A stretch of DNA of 47,611 nt from Natroniella acetigena (lineage in GTDB: Bacteria; Bacillota; Halanaerobiia; Halobacteroidales; Halobacteroidaceae): positions 1 through 47,611 of the forward strand of contig NZ_JALKBX010000016.1 in the NCBI RefSeq assembly GCF_023227745.1, read 5' to 3'. Positions 1-7,584 of this stretch are shown here, in pieces; position 1 is the stretch's first letter; every line of letters begins with the position of its first letter. A model generated the notes under the pieces. It worked only from the letters and a program-made list of their open reading frames with translations, had not been told where the DNA came from and searched no databases. The position numbers were made by a program, and so were the translations under genes.

Positions 1-189
1 TTAGCTAGCTCTTATTTATTCGCAGACGAATCTTAGAAGCTCAGAAAAAATCTTTCAGAACGAGAAATCTCCCTCATAGTTCTAAGCAAAAGTTACACAT
101 AATTGTAATTAAAATTCAATTAAAGTTATACTTTATTAATTATTGAAGTATATATTATAATAAACATTATTCATTAAGGAGGAAATAGA

Positions 190-744
190 ATGAAGTTATG
201 TGATGACTGCATTAAAAACTTAGCCACTGAATTGTCCAGTCAAGCAAAAGCAATTTTTGAGAATGTTTTTCCAATCTTAAAGCAAGGAAAGGGCTTAACT
301 AAAAGAGAAATCGGTAGATTGGCAAGATTAAATAGATCAGCAACCAATTATCTTCTGCGAGAGCTAGAATCCAGTTTAGTTGTAGCTTATCAGTTTCATG
401 GTCGAAATAGAGTCTATTATTTAACTGAAACTGGGAAAAGGTTGTTAGAGTTAGAAGAGAAAAGTGTAAACAAAGAAGATGAGAACATTCAAGCTCAATC
501 TAGTGATGAGGCTGAAGAAGAGTTAACAGTAGAATCAGCATCTGAGAATGAAACTAGTGAGCAAGAAGAAGACTATATTGAAGATGTTGAAGATACTGAT
601 CAAGAAAATGAGCTAACTCAAGAAGAAAATTCAGAATCAAAAGTAGAACAAGATAATCAAGAAGCAGAAACAACTGATATTAGTTCTAATAAGACCAATT
701 CTAAAACAGAAGAGCAAGAATTAAATTGGAGTATATTTGAATAG
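190..744 (+). CDS. Winged-helix DNA-binding protein with acidic C-terminal tail
   Basis: Unrecognised protein of 184 residues. Residues about 15-92 look like a winged helix-turn-helix of the MarR/ArsR kind, with a recognition-helix-like stretch (LTKREIGRLARLNRSATNYLL) and a wing ending in YYLTETGKRLLELE. An N-terminal CDDC pair could hold a metal or be redox active. From about residue 93 the chain is low-complexity and very acidic (Glu, Asp, Ser, Gln rich), probably disordered. The start is supported by an AAGGAGG site 7-8 bases upstream. It stands alone ahead of the tRNA cluster. A regulatory role is inferred from the fold; no ligand or target can be named. Confidence 0.7.
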   Translation: MKLCDDCIKNLATELSSQAKAIFENVFPILKQGKGLTKREIGRLARLNRSATNYLLRELESSLVVAYQFHGRNRVYYLTETGKRLLELEEKSVNKEDENIQAQSSDEAEEELTVESASENETSEQEEDYIEDVEDTDQENELTQEENSESKVEQDNQEAETTDISSNKTNSKTEEQELNWSIFE

Positions 745-789
745 AAATTATTAATTTTACAAAAAAGAAGAGAAAAAACACTGTTTTTC

Positions 790-818
790 TTGACAGATAA
801 TAAATTCTATGATATATT
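790..818 (+). promoter_or_regulatory. Sigma-A type promoter for the tRNA cluster
   Basis: TTGACA (790-795) and TATATT (813-818) are separated by exactly 17 bases, about 50 bases before the first tRNA. A weak hairpin with a T-run (about 771-791) that may end the upstream gene overlaps the -35 box. Confidence 0.65.
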
Positions 819-871
819 ATCAAATGTCGTAGCAAAGAAAGATAATAAATTAAAGAAAGATAATAAATTTT

Positions 872-956
<85 letters not shown>

Positions 957-1008
957 TTTAATATTTTTTAACTAGTTACTACAAACTGTACACTATAAAT
1001 TATAATAA

Positions 1009-1098
1009 GCCGGGGTGGCGGAATTGGCAGACGCATCGGACTTAAAATCCGATGGGACTTTCGTGCCCGTGTCGGTTCGAGTCCGACCCCCGGCACCA
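1009..1098 (+). tRNA. tRNA-Leu (TAA)
   Basis: Class II tRNA with acceptor GCCGGGG/CCCCGGC, anticodon loop CTTAAAA (TAA), a long variable arm (TGGGACTTTCGTGCCCGT) and encoded CCA at 1096-1098. Confidence 0.96.
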
Positions 1099-1175
1099 TC
1101 TTTAAAAGCAGTGAATAAATAATATTGAATATTTAATAGTTGAAAATCAAGCTCGTTAAATTTTTTAGGTTTTTC

Positions 1176-1210
1176 ATTATTCAATATTAGATATAAAATA
1201 TTAAATGAAT
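1176..1210 (+). repeat. AT-rich intergenic repeat (TATTCAATATTAAAT family)
   Basis: Contains ATTATTCAATATTAGATA followed by TAAAATATTAAATGAAT. Closely similar stretches occur at 1363-1396, 30293-30316 and 33544-33575, each just upstream of a gene. Inverted relatives lie at about 1122-1140 and 1308-1333. Confidence 0.55.
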
Positions 1211-1216
1211 TTTTGT

Positions 1217-1292
<76 letters not shown>

Positions 1293-1362
1293 AAATAAAA
1301 AGCAATGAATATTTAATATTGAATAATTAATAGTTAAGTTCAAGACCTTAAGAACTTAAAAA

Positions 1363-1396
1363 CTATTCAATATTAAATGTAAAATATTAAATGAAC
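1363..1396 (+). repeat. AT-rich intergenic repeat (TATTCAATATTAAAT family)
   Basis: TATTCAATATTAAATGTAAA then ATATTAAATGAAC; second copy of the motif at 1176-1210, here directly before tRNA-Met. Confidence 0.55.
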
Positions 1397-1402
1397 TTAT
1401 GT

Positions 1403-1479
1403 GGCGGTGTAGCTCAGCTGGCTAGAGCATGCGGTTCATACCCGCAGAGTCGGGGGTTCAAGTCCCTCCGCCGCTACCA
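1403..1479 (+). tRNA. Elongator tRNA-Met (CAT)
   Basis: Cloverleaf with acceptor GGCGGTG/CGCCGCT (two wobble pairs), anticodon loop TTCATAC (CAT) and encoded CCA at 1477-1479. It has normal acceptor pairing and closely resembles Bacillus elongator tRNA-Met as I remember it. A lysidine-type tRNA-Ile is the alternative but less likely. Confidence 0.93.
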
Positions 1480-1617
1480 ATTAATAATCTAATAATATTC
1501 TTACTAACTCCATTCTATTAAGGATGGATTTTTTGTTTAATTAATTTGAAAAAGATAAAGGAAAAAGAGAATCAATATTGAAATACTATAACAAGCTGAA
1601 TATTGTCGATAAGAGTA

Positions 1618-1820
1618 CTCTCAGCTAAAATGAAATATTGGAAGAGTGAATATTTAGTCGTAGAATGTTTTGCAATTATTGATGATTTAAGTGTTTGTGG
1701 TTTTATGATTTTGAATTCAATTGTCAATTGTACATTGTAAATTGTACACTAAGACGGGGGTGCAGAGAAACTTAGTTATCTGCGAAGTATTGTAATACCA
1801 GGCTTTAATTTAGCTGAGAG
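1618..1820 (+). repeat. R1 leader repeat, copy 1
   Basis: About 203 bp bounded by a perfect 12-bp inverted repeat, CTCTCAGCTAAA (1618-1629) and TTTAGCTGAGAG (1809-1820). The 3' half holds the family core ACTAAGACGG, then TGCAGAGAAACTTAG, then GTATTGTAATACC. It fills most of the gene-free stretch 1480-1873, with its 3' end 21-53 bases before the HEAT protein start. Copies with the same orientation occur at 28876, 38739 and 41936, with a fragment at about 7484. Similarity to the 38739 copy continues past the inverted repeat through ATAAG and AGGGGT into the start region. Confidence 0.8.
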
Positions 1821-1873
1821 CTTATGATAAGTGAGAAGGGGTGATTGAAATTTCTTTTTATCTGGAGTTATTA

Positions 1874-2995
1874 ATGGAAGATTATACATATTTACTATTG
1901 GTCACAAGCGGAATAGTTATTATTATAGGTTTGCTTTTAATACTTAAAAAGAGAAGAATAAAAGATGATAATATAGATGATGAGTATAAAGCTGTAACTA
2001 GGTTGATTGAAACTGACTTTAAGAAAGCATTAAATAGATTAGATAAGATAGAAGATATAGAGTTTAAGAAAGATTTGATTTTAAAAGGAAAAAAAGATTT
2101 AGAGAAGAATTCTTATCGGCAAATTAAAAACTATTTAGTAACTGATGATTTTTTAAAGCAATTATTAGCGGAAACTTTTAATCAAAATGTAGAACAAAGA
2201 AAAAAAACAGCTTTTGTTTTATTGGAAATTGGGACAACCCAAGCTATTGATTATTTAATTGCTTTGCTCTATGATAAAGATGATCAAGTTAGAAATTTAG
2301 TAATTAAAAATTTATCAAAACTTGATAGTCCTAAAGTGATAACTACTTTAATTAATTACTTAGATTCCTGTGATGACTTAGCAACTTTAAATGTTTTGCA
2401 AGAATCTTTTTTAGAACTTGGTTCTGCTGGTGTATCACAATTATTGGCGTTATTAAAGTCACGAGATAAAGCTTACTTGAATTGGATTATAGAGATCTTG
2501 GGAGAAATTGGGAATGAACAGGTTGTTGACCCATTGATCAATCTATTATATCAACATCCTACTCCACAAGTTAGAGTTATGACAGCTAAAAGTTTAGCAA
2601 AGTTTGAGGGGGAAAAGGTATTTAAAGCACTACTCCATAAAATTGAAGATGATGATTGTAATGTAAGAGCCCAGGTAGCCAAGTTGTTAGGAAAGTTTAA
2701 GGGCAAAGAAATTATTCCTTATTTGTGTAAAATGTTAACTGATAGCAGTGGAATTGTTAGGAATAATGCTTGTCAATCTTTACTTGAGTTAGGGGATAAA
2801 GGAATTAAATATCTTATTATCGCAATTGAATCTAAAGATTTAAAACCTGATGTTATGAATAAAATTAGAAAGTTGGATTCCTTAAAGTTATTACGAGTTG
2901 CTAAAGAGATTTATCGAACTGATAATAGTGATCAAGAGAGTAATACATTGAAGTTAATTAAACAAGATGAAAATCAAGAAGAATTAACTGGATAA
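1874..2995 (+). CDS. Membrane-anchored HEAT-repeat protein
   Basis: About 373 residues. A single transmembrane helix near the N-terminus is followed by a basic stretch (KKRRIKDD), so the bulk is probably cytoplasmic. From about residue 110 there are roughly five to six HEAT/PBS-lyase-like repeats (for example TTQAIDYLIALLYDKDDQVR and EQVVDPLINLLY...VRVMTAKSLAKF), a scaffold for protein binding. Start: ATG 1874 has GGAG six bases upstream; a GTG at 1841 is an alternative. It is a paralog of 21091-22197, which has the same TM-plus-HEAT layout. An R1 repeat forms its leader. The function is unknown. Confidence 0.82.
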   Translation: MEDYTYLLLVTSGIVIIIGLLLILKKRRIKDDNIDDEYKAVTRLIETDFKKALNRLDKIEDIEFKKDLILKGKKDLEKNSYRQIKNYLVTDDFLKQLLAETFNQNVEQRKKTAFVLLEIGTTQAIDYLIALLYDKDDQVRNLVIKNLSKLDSPKVITTLINYLDSCDDLATLNVLQESFLELGSAGVSQLLALLKSRDKAYLNWIIEILGEIGNEQVVDPLINLLYQHPTPQVRVMTAKSLAKFEGEKVFKALLHKIEDDDCNVRAQVAKLLGKFKGKEIIPYLCKMLTDSSGIVRNNACQSLLELGDKGIKYLIIAIESKDLKPDVMNKIRKLDSLKLLRVAKEIYRTDNSDQESNTLKLIKQDENQEELTG

Positions 2996-3220
2996 TTAAT
3001 AGATTGCTCTGAAACAAGTTAAATTGTTATCATATGTTGAAGATATAACTTTCTAGCAATTTATATATTTATTTTACTTTAGTAATTCAGAGTATAGTAT
3101 GAATAAACCATTAGCCAAATTGACAATAATAAGTTGACTAAGAAATAATATCAGGTCAATTTATAGTTGTCAATTTTATTGTATAATCAAAATTATCAGA
3201 ATATTAAGTTAATTGCAAGA

Positions 3221-3260
3221 AGCTCTATACCAATTAAGTTAACTTAATTGGTATAGAGCT
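3221..3260. repeat. Perfect 40-bp palindrome
   Basis: AGCTCTATACCAATTAAGTT is followed directly by its exact reverse complement. No T-run follows, so it is not a typical intrinsic terminator. Its right end overlaps the start of the R2 element at 3257. It lies in the gene-free stretch 2996-3552; the part before it (2996-3220) is AT-rich with no recognisable gene. Confidence 0.75.
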
Positions 3261-3385
3261 TAAGTTTAAGGCTGAGGAAATGATTTTTATTACGAAGGGT
3301 TTTTATAGACTGAAGGTAAGGTTAAACCAACCATTAAAACCATAAGGGTTTAGATCTTACTTAGACTTAGACTGAAACTTAAGCT
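3257..3385 (+). repeat. R2 intergenic repeat, copy 1
   Basis: 129 bp with perfect 11-bp inverted ends, AGCTTAAGTTT and AAACTTAAGCT. The interior (GGCTGAGGAAATG, AAGGTAAGGTT, AACCATTAAAA) is shared with 25094-25206. No coding potential is seen. It lies about 170 bases upstream of glgA. Confidence 0.65.
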
Positions 3386-3552
3386 TAATTACATCTAATA
3401 TACATTTATTTACAATTATTGAAGGAATTTAATTTGAAATAAAGAAAGAATAGAAATAGGCTTTTGATTTTTTTAATAAAAGGTTGAGTAATAAGGGTAT
3501 AATAAGAGATTGTAGGAGTTTAAAATTGAATTAATTTTTTAGGAGGTCAGTT

Positions 3553-5016
3553 ATGAAAAAAGAATTAAAGATATTATTTGTATCTTCAGAAGTAGCACCT
3601 TTTGCTAAGACTGGAGGCTTAGCAGATGTAGCAGGTTCTTTACCACAGGCAATAAAAAGATTAGGTCATGATATAAGGGTAGTTATGCCAGAGTATAGTC
3701 AAATTCCCAATGAATATCTTGAGAAATTAAAACATATACTTCATTTTAGGACTAAGGTTGGATGGAGAGATAATTATGTAGGGATCAATAAATTGGATAA
3801 TATCGGCGTAACTACATACTTTATAGATAATAAAAACTATTTTGACCGTGAATCTTTATATGAAAATCCTGATCAGCATATTCAATTTACTTATTTTTGT
3901 AGGGCTATTTTAGAGATGTTACCTAAGATTGGATTTAAACCGGATATTATTCATTGTAATGATTGGCAAACAGGGCCGCTAAGTATAATGCTGAAAGAAG
4001 ATTATCAAATGTATGATTATTATAAAGATATTAAAACAGTATATACTATTCATAATTTGCGTTATCAAGGGCAATTTGGAAGAGAGATTTTAAGTGATGT
4101 ACTCTGTTTAGATGGCAAGCACTGGGATTCAGGGGTTTTAAGACATGATGGTGCTGTTAATTATATGAAGATGGGAATTAATATGTCAGATATTGTTAAT
4201 ACAGTCAGTAAAACCTATGCTGAAGAGATTAAGACATCTGAATTCGGTGAAGGGTTGGATTATGTAATGCGGATGAATGCTGATGATTTATATGGCATAA
4301 TTAATGGAATTGATTATGAGCAATATGATCCAGAGACTGATCAAAGAATTTATAGTAATTATAGTGCTGATAATCTAGAAGGTAAATATGTAAATAAGAA
4401 GAGATTACAAGAAGAGATGGGTTTACCGGTCAGGCAGGATATTCCTGTTATTGGATTGGTATCTAGGTTGGTAGATCAAAAAGGTCTTGATTTAATAGAA
4501 GAGATAATTTATGATCTGCTGAATGAAACTGAGCTTCAATTTATAATGTTAGGTACAGGTCAAGCTAGGTATGAAGAAATGTTTAATATAGTAGCACAAG
4601 ATTTTCCTGATAAGATGGCAGCAAATATTAAATATGATGTAAATATAGCTCAAAAGATTTATGCTGGAAGTGATATGTTTTTGATGCCTTCAAAGTATGA
4701 ACCATGTGGATTGGGACAATTATTCAGTTTAAGATATGGTACCATTCCAATAGTAAGGGAAACTGGTGGCTTGAATGATACTATCCAACCTTATAATGAA
4801 GTTACTGGAGTAGGAAATGGATTCCACTTCAGTTCTTATGATGCGAATGAATTATTGTACACTATACGTCGAGCGGTTTTAGTATATCACCAACAAAAAA
4901 CTTGGAATAGAATTGTTAAAAGAGCAATGAAAGCTGATCATAGTTGGAAAAATTCAGCTCAAGGATATCTTGAAATTTATTATAAATTGATTGAAACTAA
5001 TTTAAAATTAGATTAA
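3553..5016 (+). CDS. glgA: Glycogen synthase (ADP-glucose)
   Basis: GT5 glycogen synthase of 487 residues, the usual bacterial length. It transfers glucose from ADP-glucose to the non-reducing end of an alpha-1,4-glucan. The N-terminal ADP-glucose site KTGGLADV is at residues 19-26, and the C-terminal nucleotide-binding signature MPSKYEPCGLGQL begins at about 378, followed by RETGGLNDT. The start has TAGGAGGTCAGTT before the ATG. It heads a run of glycogen genes ending at 10128; the ADP-glucose supplier glgC is at 13861. Confidence 0.97.
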   Translation: MKKELKILFVSSEVAPFAKTGGLADVAGSLPQAIKRLGHDIRVVMPEYSQIPNEYLEKLKHILHFRTKVGWRDNYVGINKLDNIGVTTYFIDNKNYFDRESLYENPDQHIQFTYFCRAILEMLPKIGFKPDIIHCNDWQTGPLSIMLKEDYQMYDYYKDIKTVYTIHNLRYQGQFGREILSDVLCLDGKHWDSGVLRHDGAVNYMKMGINMSDIVNTVSKTYAEEIKTSEFGEGLDYVMRMNADDLYGIINGIDYEQYDPETDQRIYSNYSADNLEGKYVNKKRLQEEMGLPVRQDIPVIGLVSRLVDQKGLDLIEEIIYDLLNETELQFIMLGTGQARYEEMFNIVAQDFPDKMAANIKYDVNIAQKIYAGSDMFLMPSKYEPCGLGQLFSLRYGTIPIVRETGGLNDTIQPYNEVTGVGNGFHFSSYDANELLYTIRRAVLVYHQQKTWNRIVKRAMKADHSWKNSAQGYLEIYYKLIETNLKLD

Positions 5017-5052
5017 TTAAAATAAAAGTTGACTTTTAAGGAGGGGTTGGCA

Positions 5053-5721
5053 ATGTCAAAGGTGGAAAGAGTAAGTTTGGATAAACTACAAAAGCAAGAG
5101 GAGTATTTAACAAGTCCGAGCGGGAATTCGGCAGAATCAATTGAAGAGATTCAGGAAAGTAATATCTGGAGTCAATATCAATTGTCAGAAGAATATGGTG
5201 AAAATAAAATAGTTATGCAGGTTAAAAATCCTACTTCAGTTCATCTGTATTGGGGATTTACAGATGAACTGGCTAATCAGGTTCTGTCTAAATTAGGATA
5301 CCATGATTTATCTGAATTACCATTAGTCTTAAGACTTTATGATTTAACTATCAATAAGCAGTATAATATTAATACTACTTTAGAGCATAAGGACTGGTAT
5401 ATTAATGAATTGAACCCTGGACATAATTACCTAGTGAAGCTGGGAGTTATTGAGGATGAAATGAAATTTCATCCTATAATTGAGTCTAATCCAATTCGAA
5501 CACCACGTAATACAGTCAGTGATAATTTAGATCAGGATTGGATGACTGTGAAGGATAAGTTAGAAAAGATCTATTTTTTATCTGGGAAAGGAGAGTTAGA
5601 AGAAGGATATAGTTCTCCAGAGCTTATCCAAAAAGAAGAAAAAGTAATTCAATTATCAAGATTAGAAGAGGGATATAGTTCTATTTCATTACTGAAGGGG
5701 AGTTCAGAAATAGTTGAATAA
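5053..5721 (+). CDS. DUF4912 domain protein
   Basis: 222 residues. Residues about 45-165 fit DUF4912 (LYWGFTDE, LVLRLYD, PRNTVSDNLDQDW), a small beta-rich domain seen in other bacteria next to glycogen enzymes; its biochemical role is not established. The C-terminal tail repeats the motif LEEGYSS twice. ATG 5053 has an AAGGAGGGG site at good distance, so the upstream in-frame ATG at 5029 is unlikely. It sits 36 bases after glgA and 58 before the GH57 gene, so it is probably cotranscribed; binding of glucan or of a neighbouring enzyme is only an inference. Confidence 0.82.
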   Translation: MSKVERVSLDKLQKQEEYLTSPSGNSAESIEEIQESNIWSQYQLSEEYGENKIVMQVKNPTSVHLYWGFTDELANQVLSKLGYHDLSELPLVLRLYDLTINKQYNINTTLEHKDWYINELNPGHNYLVKLGVIEDEMKFHPIIESNPIRTPRNTVSDNLDQDWMTVKDKLEKIYFLSGKGELEEGYSSPELIQKEEKVIQLSRLEEGYSSISLLKGSSEIVE

Positions 5722-5779
5722 TTAGATTTAGAATTAATAAATTGGATAATTAATTTAAAGGAGATAATTAATTTAAGGA

Positions 5780-7432
5780 GTGGTGACTATTTTTAAGGAG
5801 GAGAAAGGTTATTTATCTTTAATTTTACATGCTCATTTGCCCTTTGTACGCCATCCAGAAGAAAAGGATTTTTTAGAGGAACGGTGGTTGTTTGAAGCAA
5901 TTACAGAAACATACATTCCATTATTAAATTATTTTGAAGGGTTATATCGAGATAAGGTAGAGTATAGACTAACAATGTCTTTAACTCCACCGTTAATCTC
6001 AATGTTAACCGATTCATTATTACAAGAACGTTATATTAATCATATTGATAATCTAATAGAACTTGCTCATAAAGAGTTAGAACGAACTGCTAGTCAACCA
6101 CAGTTTAATCGGAATGCAAATATGTATTTAGAACGATTCAAGCAGAGTAAAGATATCTTTGTTAATTACTATAATAAAAATTTGGTTAATGGTTTTAAAA
6201 AGTTTCAGGACTTAGGTTATTTAGAATTGATTACTTGTGGAGCGACCCATGGATATCTTCCATTAATGCAAGAATATCCAGAAGCCGTTAGAGCTCAAAT
6301 AGAAGTAGCAATTAAGACACATAAAAAACATTTAGGAAGGAAACCTAGAGGAATTTGGTTACCTGAATGTGCTTATTATCCAGGGTTAGAAAAAATATTA
6401 AAAGAGTATGATTTGAGATTTTTTATTGTGGATACACATGGTATTTTGCATGCTAACCCTCGACCTAAATATGGAGTTTTTGCTCCAATCTATACTGAAA
6501 CAGGAGTAGCTGCTTTTGGCAGAGAGCAGGAATCTTCTAAGCAAGTTTGGAGTTCTCAAGAAGGATATCCTGGTGATTATAATTATCGAGAATATTATTG
6601 TGATATTGGTTTTGAGTTACCATTAGATTATATCCAGCCGTATATTCATCAGGACGGAATCAGAATTGATACAGGTATGAAATATTATAAAATCACTGGT
6701 GAAGATTGTGAGAAGGAGCCTTATAATTATCAAGTAGCTAGAGAAAAAGCAGCACTTCATGCTGGGGATTTTATGAAGAATAGGATTGAGCAGATTGAAA
6801 ATTTAACCAGTTTAATTGATCGAAAACCGTTAATTATCTCTCCTTATGATGCAGAATTATTTGGGCATTGGTGGTATGAGGGGCCTGATTTTTTAAATTT
6901 CTTAATTCGAAAGGTTGCCTACGATCAAGATATTATAAAGTTAATTTCTCCAATTGATTATTTAGAGAAATATCCTAAAAATCAGATCTGCCAGCCACCA
7001 ATGTGTAGCTGGGGGGCTAAAGGGTATAATGATGTGTGGCTTGATGGTAGTAATGATTGGATCTATCGCCATTTGCATCAAGCTGTAGAAAAAATGATCA
7101 AGTTGGCAACAGAAATTAATGAACCAGATGGTTTAACTAGGAGGGCTCTTAACCAAGCAGCTAGAGAGTTATTATTGGCCCAAAGTAGTGATTGGGCATT
7201 TATTATGAAAACGGGTACTATGGTTGAGTATGCTGTTAATAGAACTACAGCTCATATTCATCACTTTTTTAATCTGTTTAATCAAATTAAAGGAGGGAAT
7301 ATTGATCAAGAAAGGTTAACTGAATTAGAACAGAATAATAATATCTTTCCTGAAATTGATTATCAAATATATAGTGAATTTTATTCTCCTAAAATCAAGG
7401 GCCAAGGGGAAGAAATAGAAATTATTAGCTAA
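5780..7432 (+). CDS. GH57 1,4-alpha-glucan branching enzyme
   Basis: 550-residue GH57/DUF1957-type protein that should introduce alpha-1,6 branches into the GlgA product. Family features: LHAHLPFVRHPE near the N-terminus, GIWLPECAYYPG with the likely nucleophile Glu196, and SPYDAELFGHWWYEGP with the likely acid/base Asp357. The start is not clear-cut: two adjacent GTG codons (5780, 5783) lie against an AAGGAG site, and no ATG is available before the conserved N-terminus. The leader holds a tandem 18-base duplication (ATAATTAATTT with AAGGAG), giving two Shine-Dalgarno sites. It takes the place of a GH13-type GlgB in this operon. Confidence 0.9.
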   Translation: MVTIFKEEKGYLSLILHAHLPFVRHPEEKDFLEERWLFEAITETYIPLLNYFEGLYRDKVEYRLTMSLTPPLISMLTDSLLQERYINHIDNLIELAHKELERTASQPQFNRNANMYLERFKQSKDIFVNYYNKNLVNGFKKFQDLGYLELITCGATHGYLPLMQEYPEAVRAQIEVAIKTHKKHLGRKPRGIWLPECAYYPGLEKILKEYDLRFFIVDTHGILHANPRPKYGVFAPIYTETGVAAFGREQESSKQVWSSQEGYPGDYNYREYYCDIGFELPLDYIQPYIHQDGIRIDTGMKYYKITGEDCEKEPYNYQVAREKAALHAGDFMKNRIEQIENLTSLIDRKPLIISPYDAELFGHWWYEGPDFLNFLIRKVAYDQDIIKLISPIDYLEKYPKNQICQPPMCSWGAKGYNDVWLDGSNDWIYRHLHQAVEKMIKLATEINEPDGLTRRALNQAARELLLAQSSDWAFIMKTGTMVEYAVNRTTAHIHHFFNLFNQIKGGNIDQERLTELEQNNNIFPEIDYQIYSEFYSPKIKGQGEEIEIIS

Positions 7433-7483
7433 AAATTGTTTGAGTTGACAAGGAGAGTTTAATTAGATAATAGATGGAGGGAT

Positions 7484-7520
7484 ATAATTGTAATAACAGG
7501 TTTAAATTTAGCAAATGGTT
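7484..7520 (+). repeat. Degenerate 3' fragment of R1 repeat
   Basis: ATTGTAATAACAGG followed by TTTAAATTTAGC matches the 3' part of the R1 repeats (ATTGTAATACCAGG, then CTTTAATTTAGCTGAG). The inverted-repeat end itself is lost. It lies about 65 bases upstream of the phosphorylase gene, the same side and orientation as the fuller copies. Confidence 0.45.
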
Positions 7521-7584
7521 TTTATTATGGAAGGTCTGATAAGACCTATAGAAAGAACACTAAATTATATTATGGAGGGGTACA

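Noticed and set aside
1618-1820. R1 repeat as a known riboswitch or T-box
   Set aside because: No T-box sequence, no S-box, cobalamin, TPP, FMN or c-di-GMP-I consensus could be recognised, and downstream genes share no pathway.
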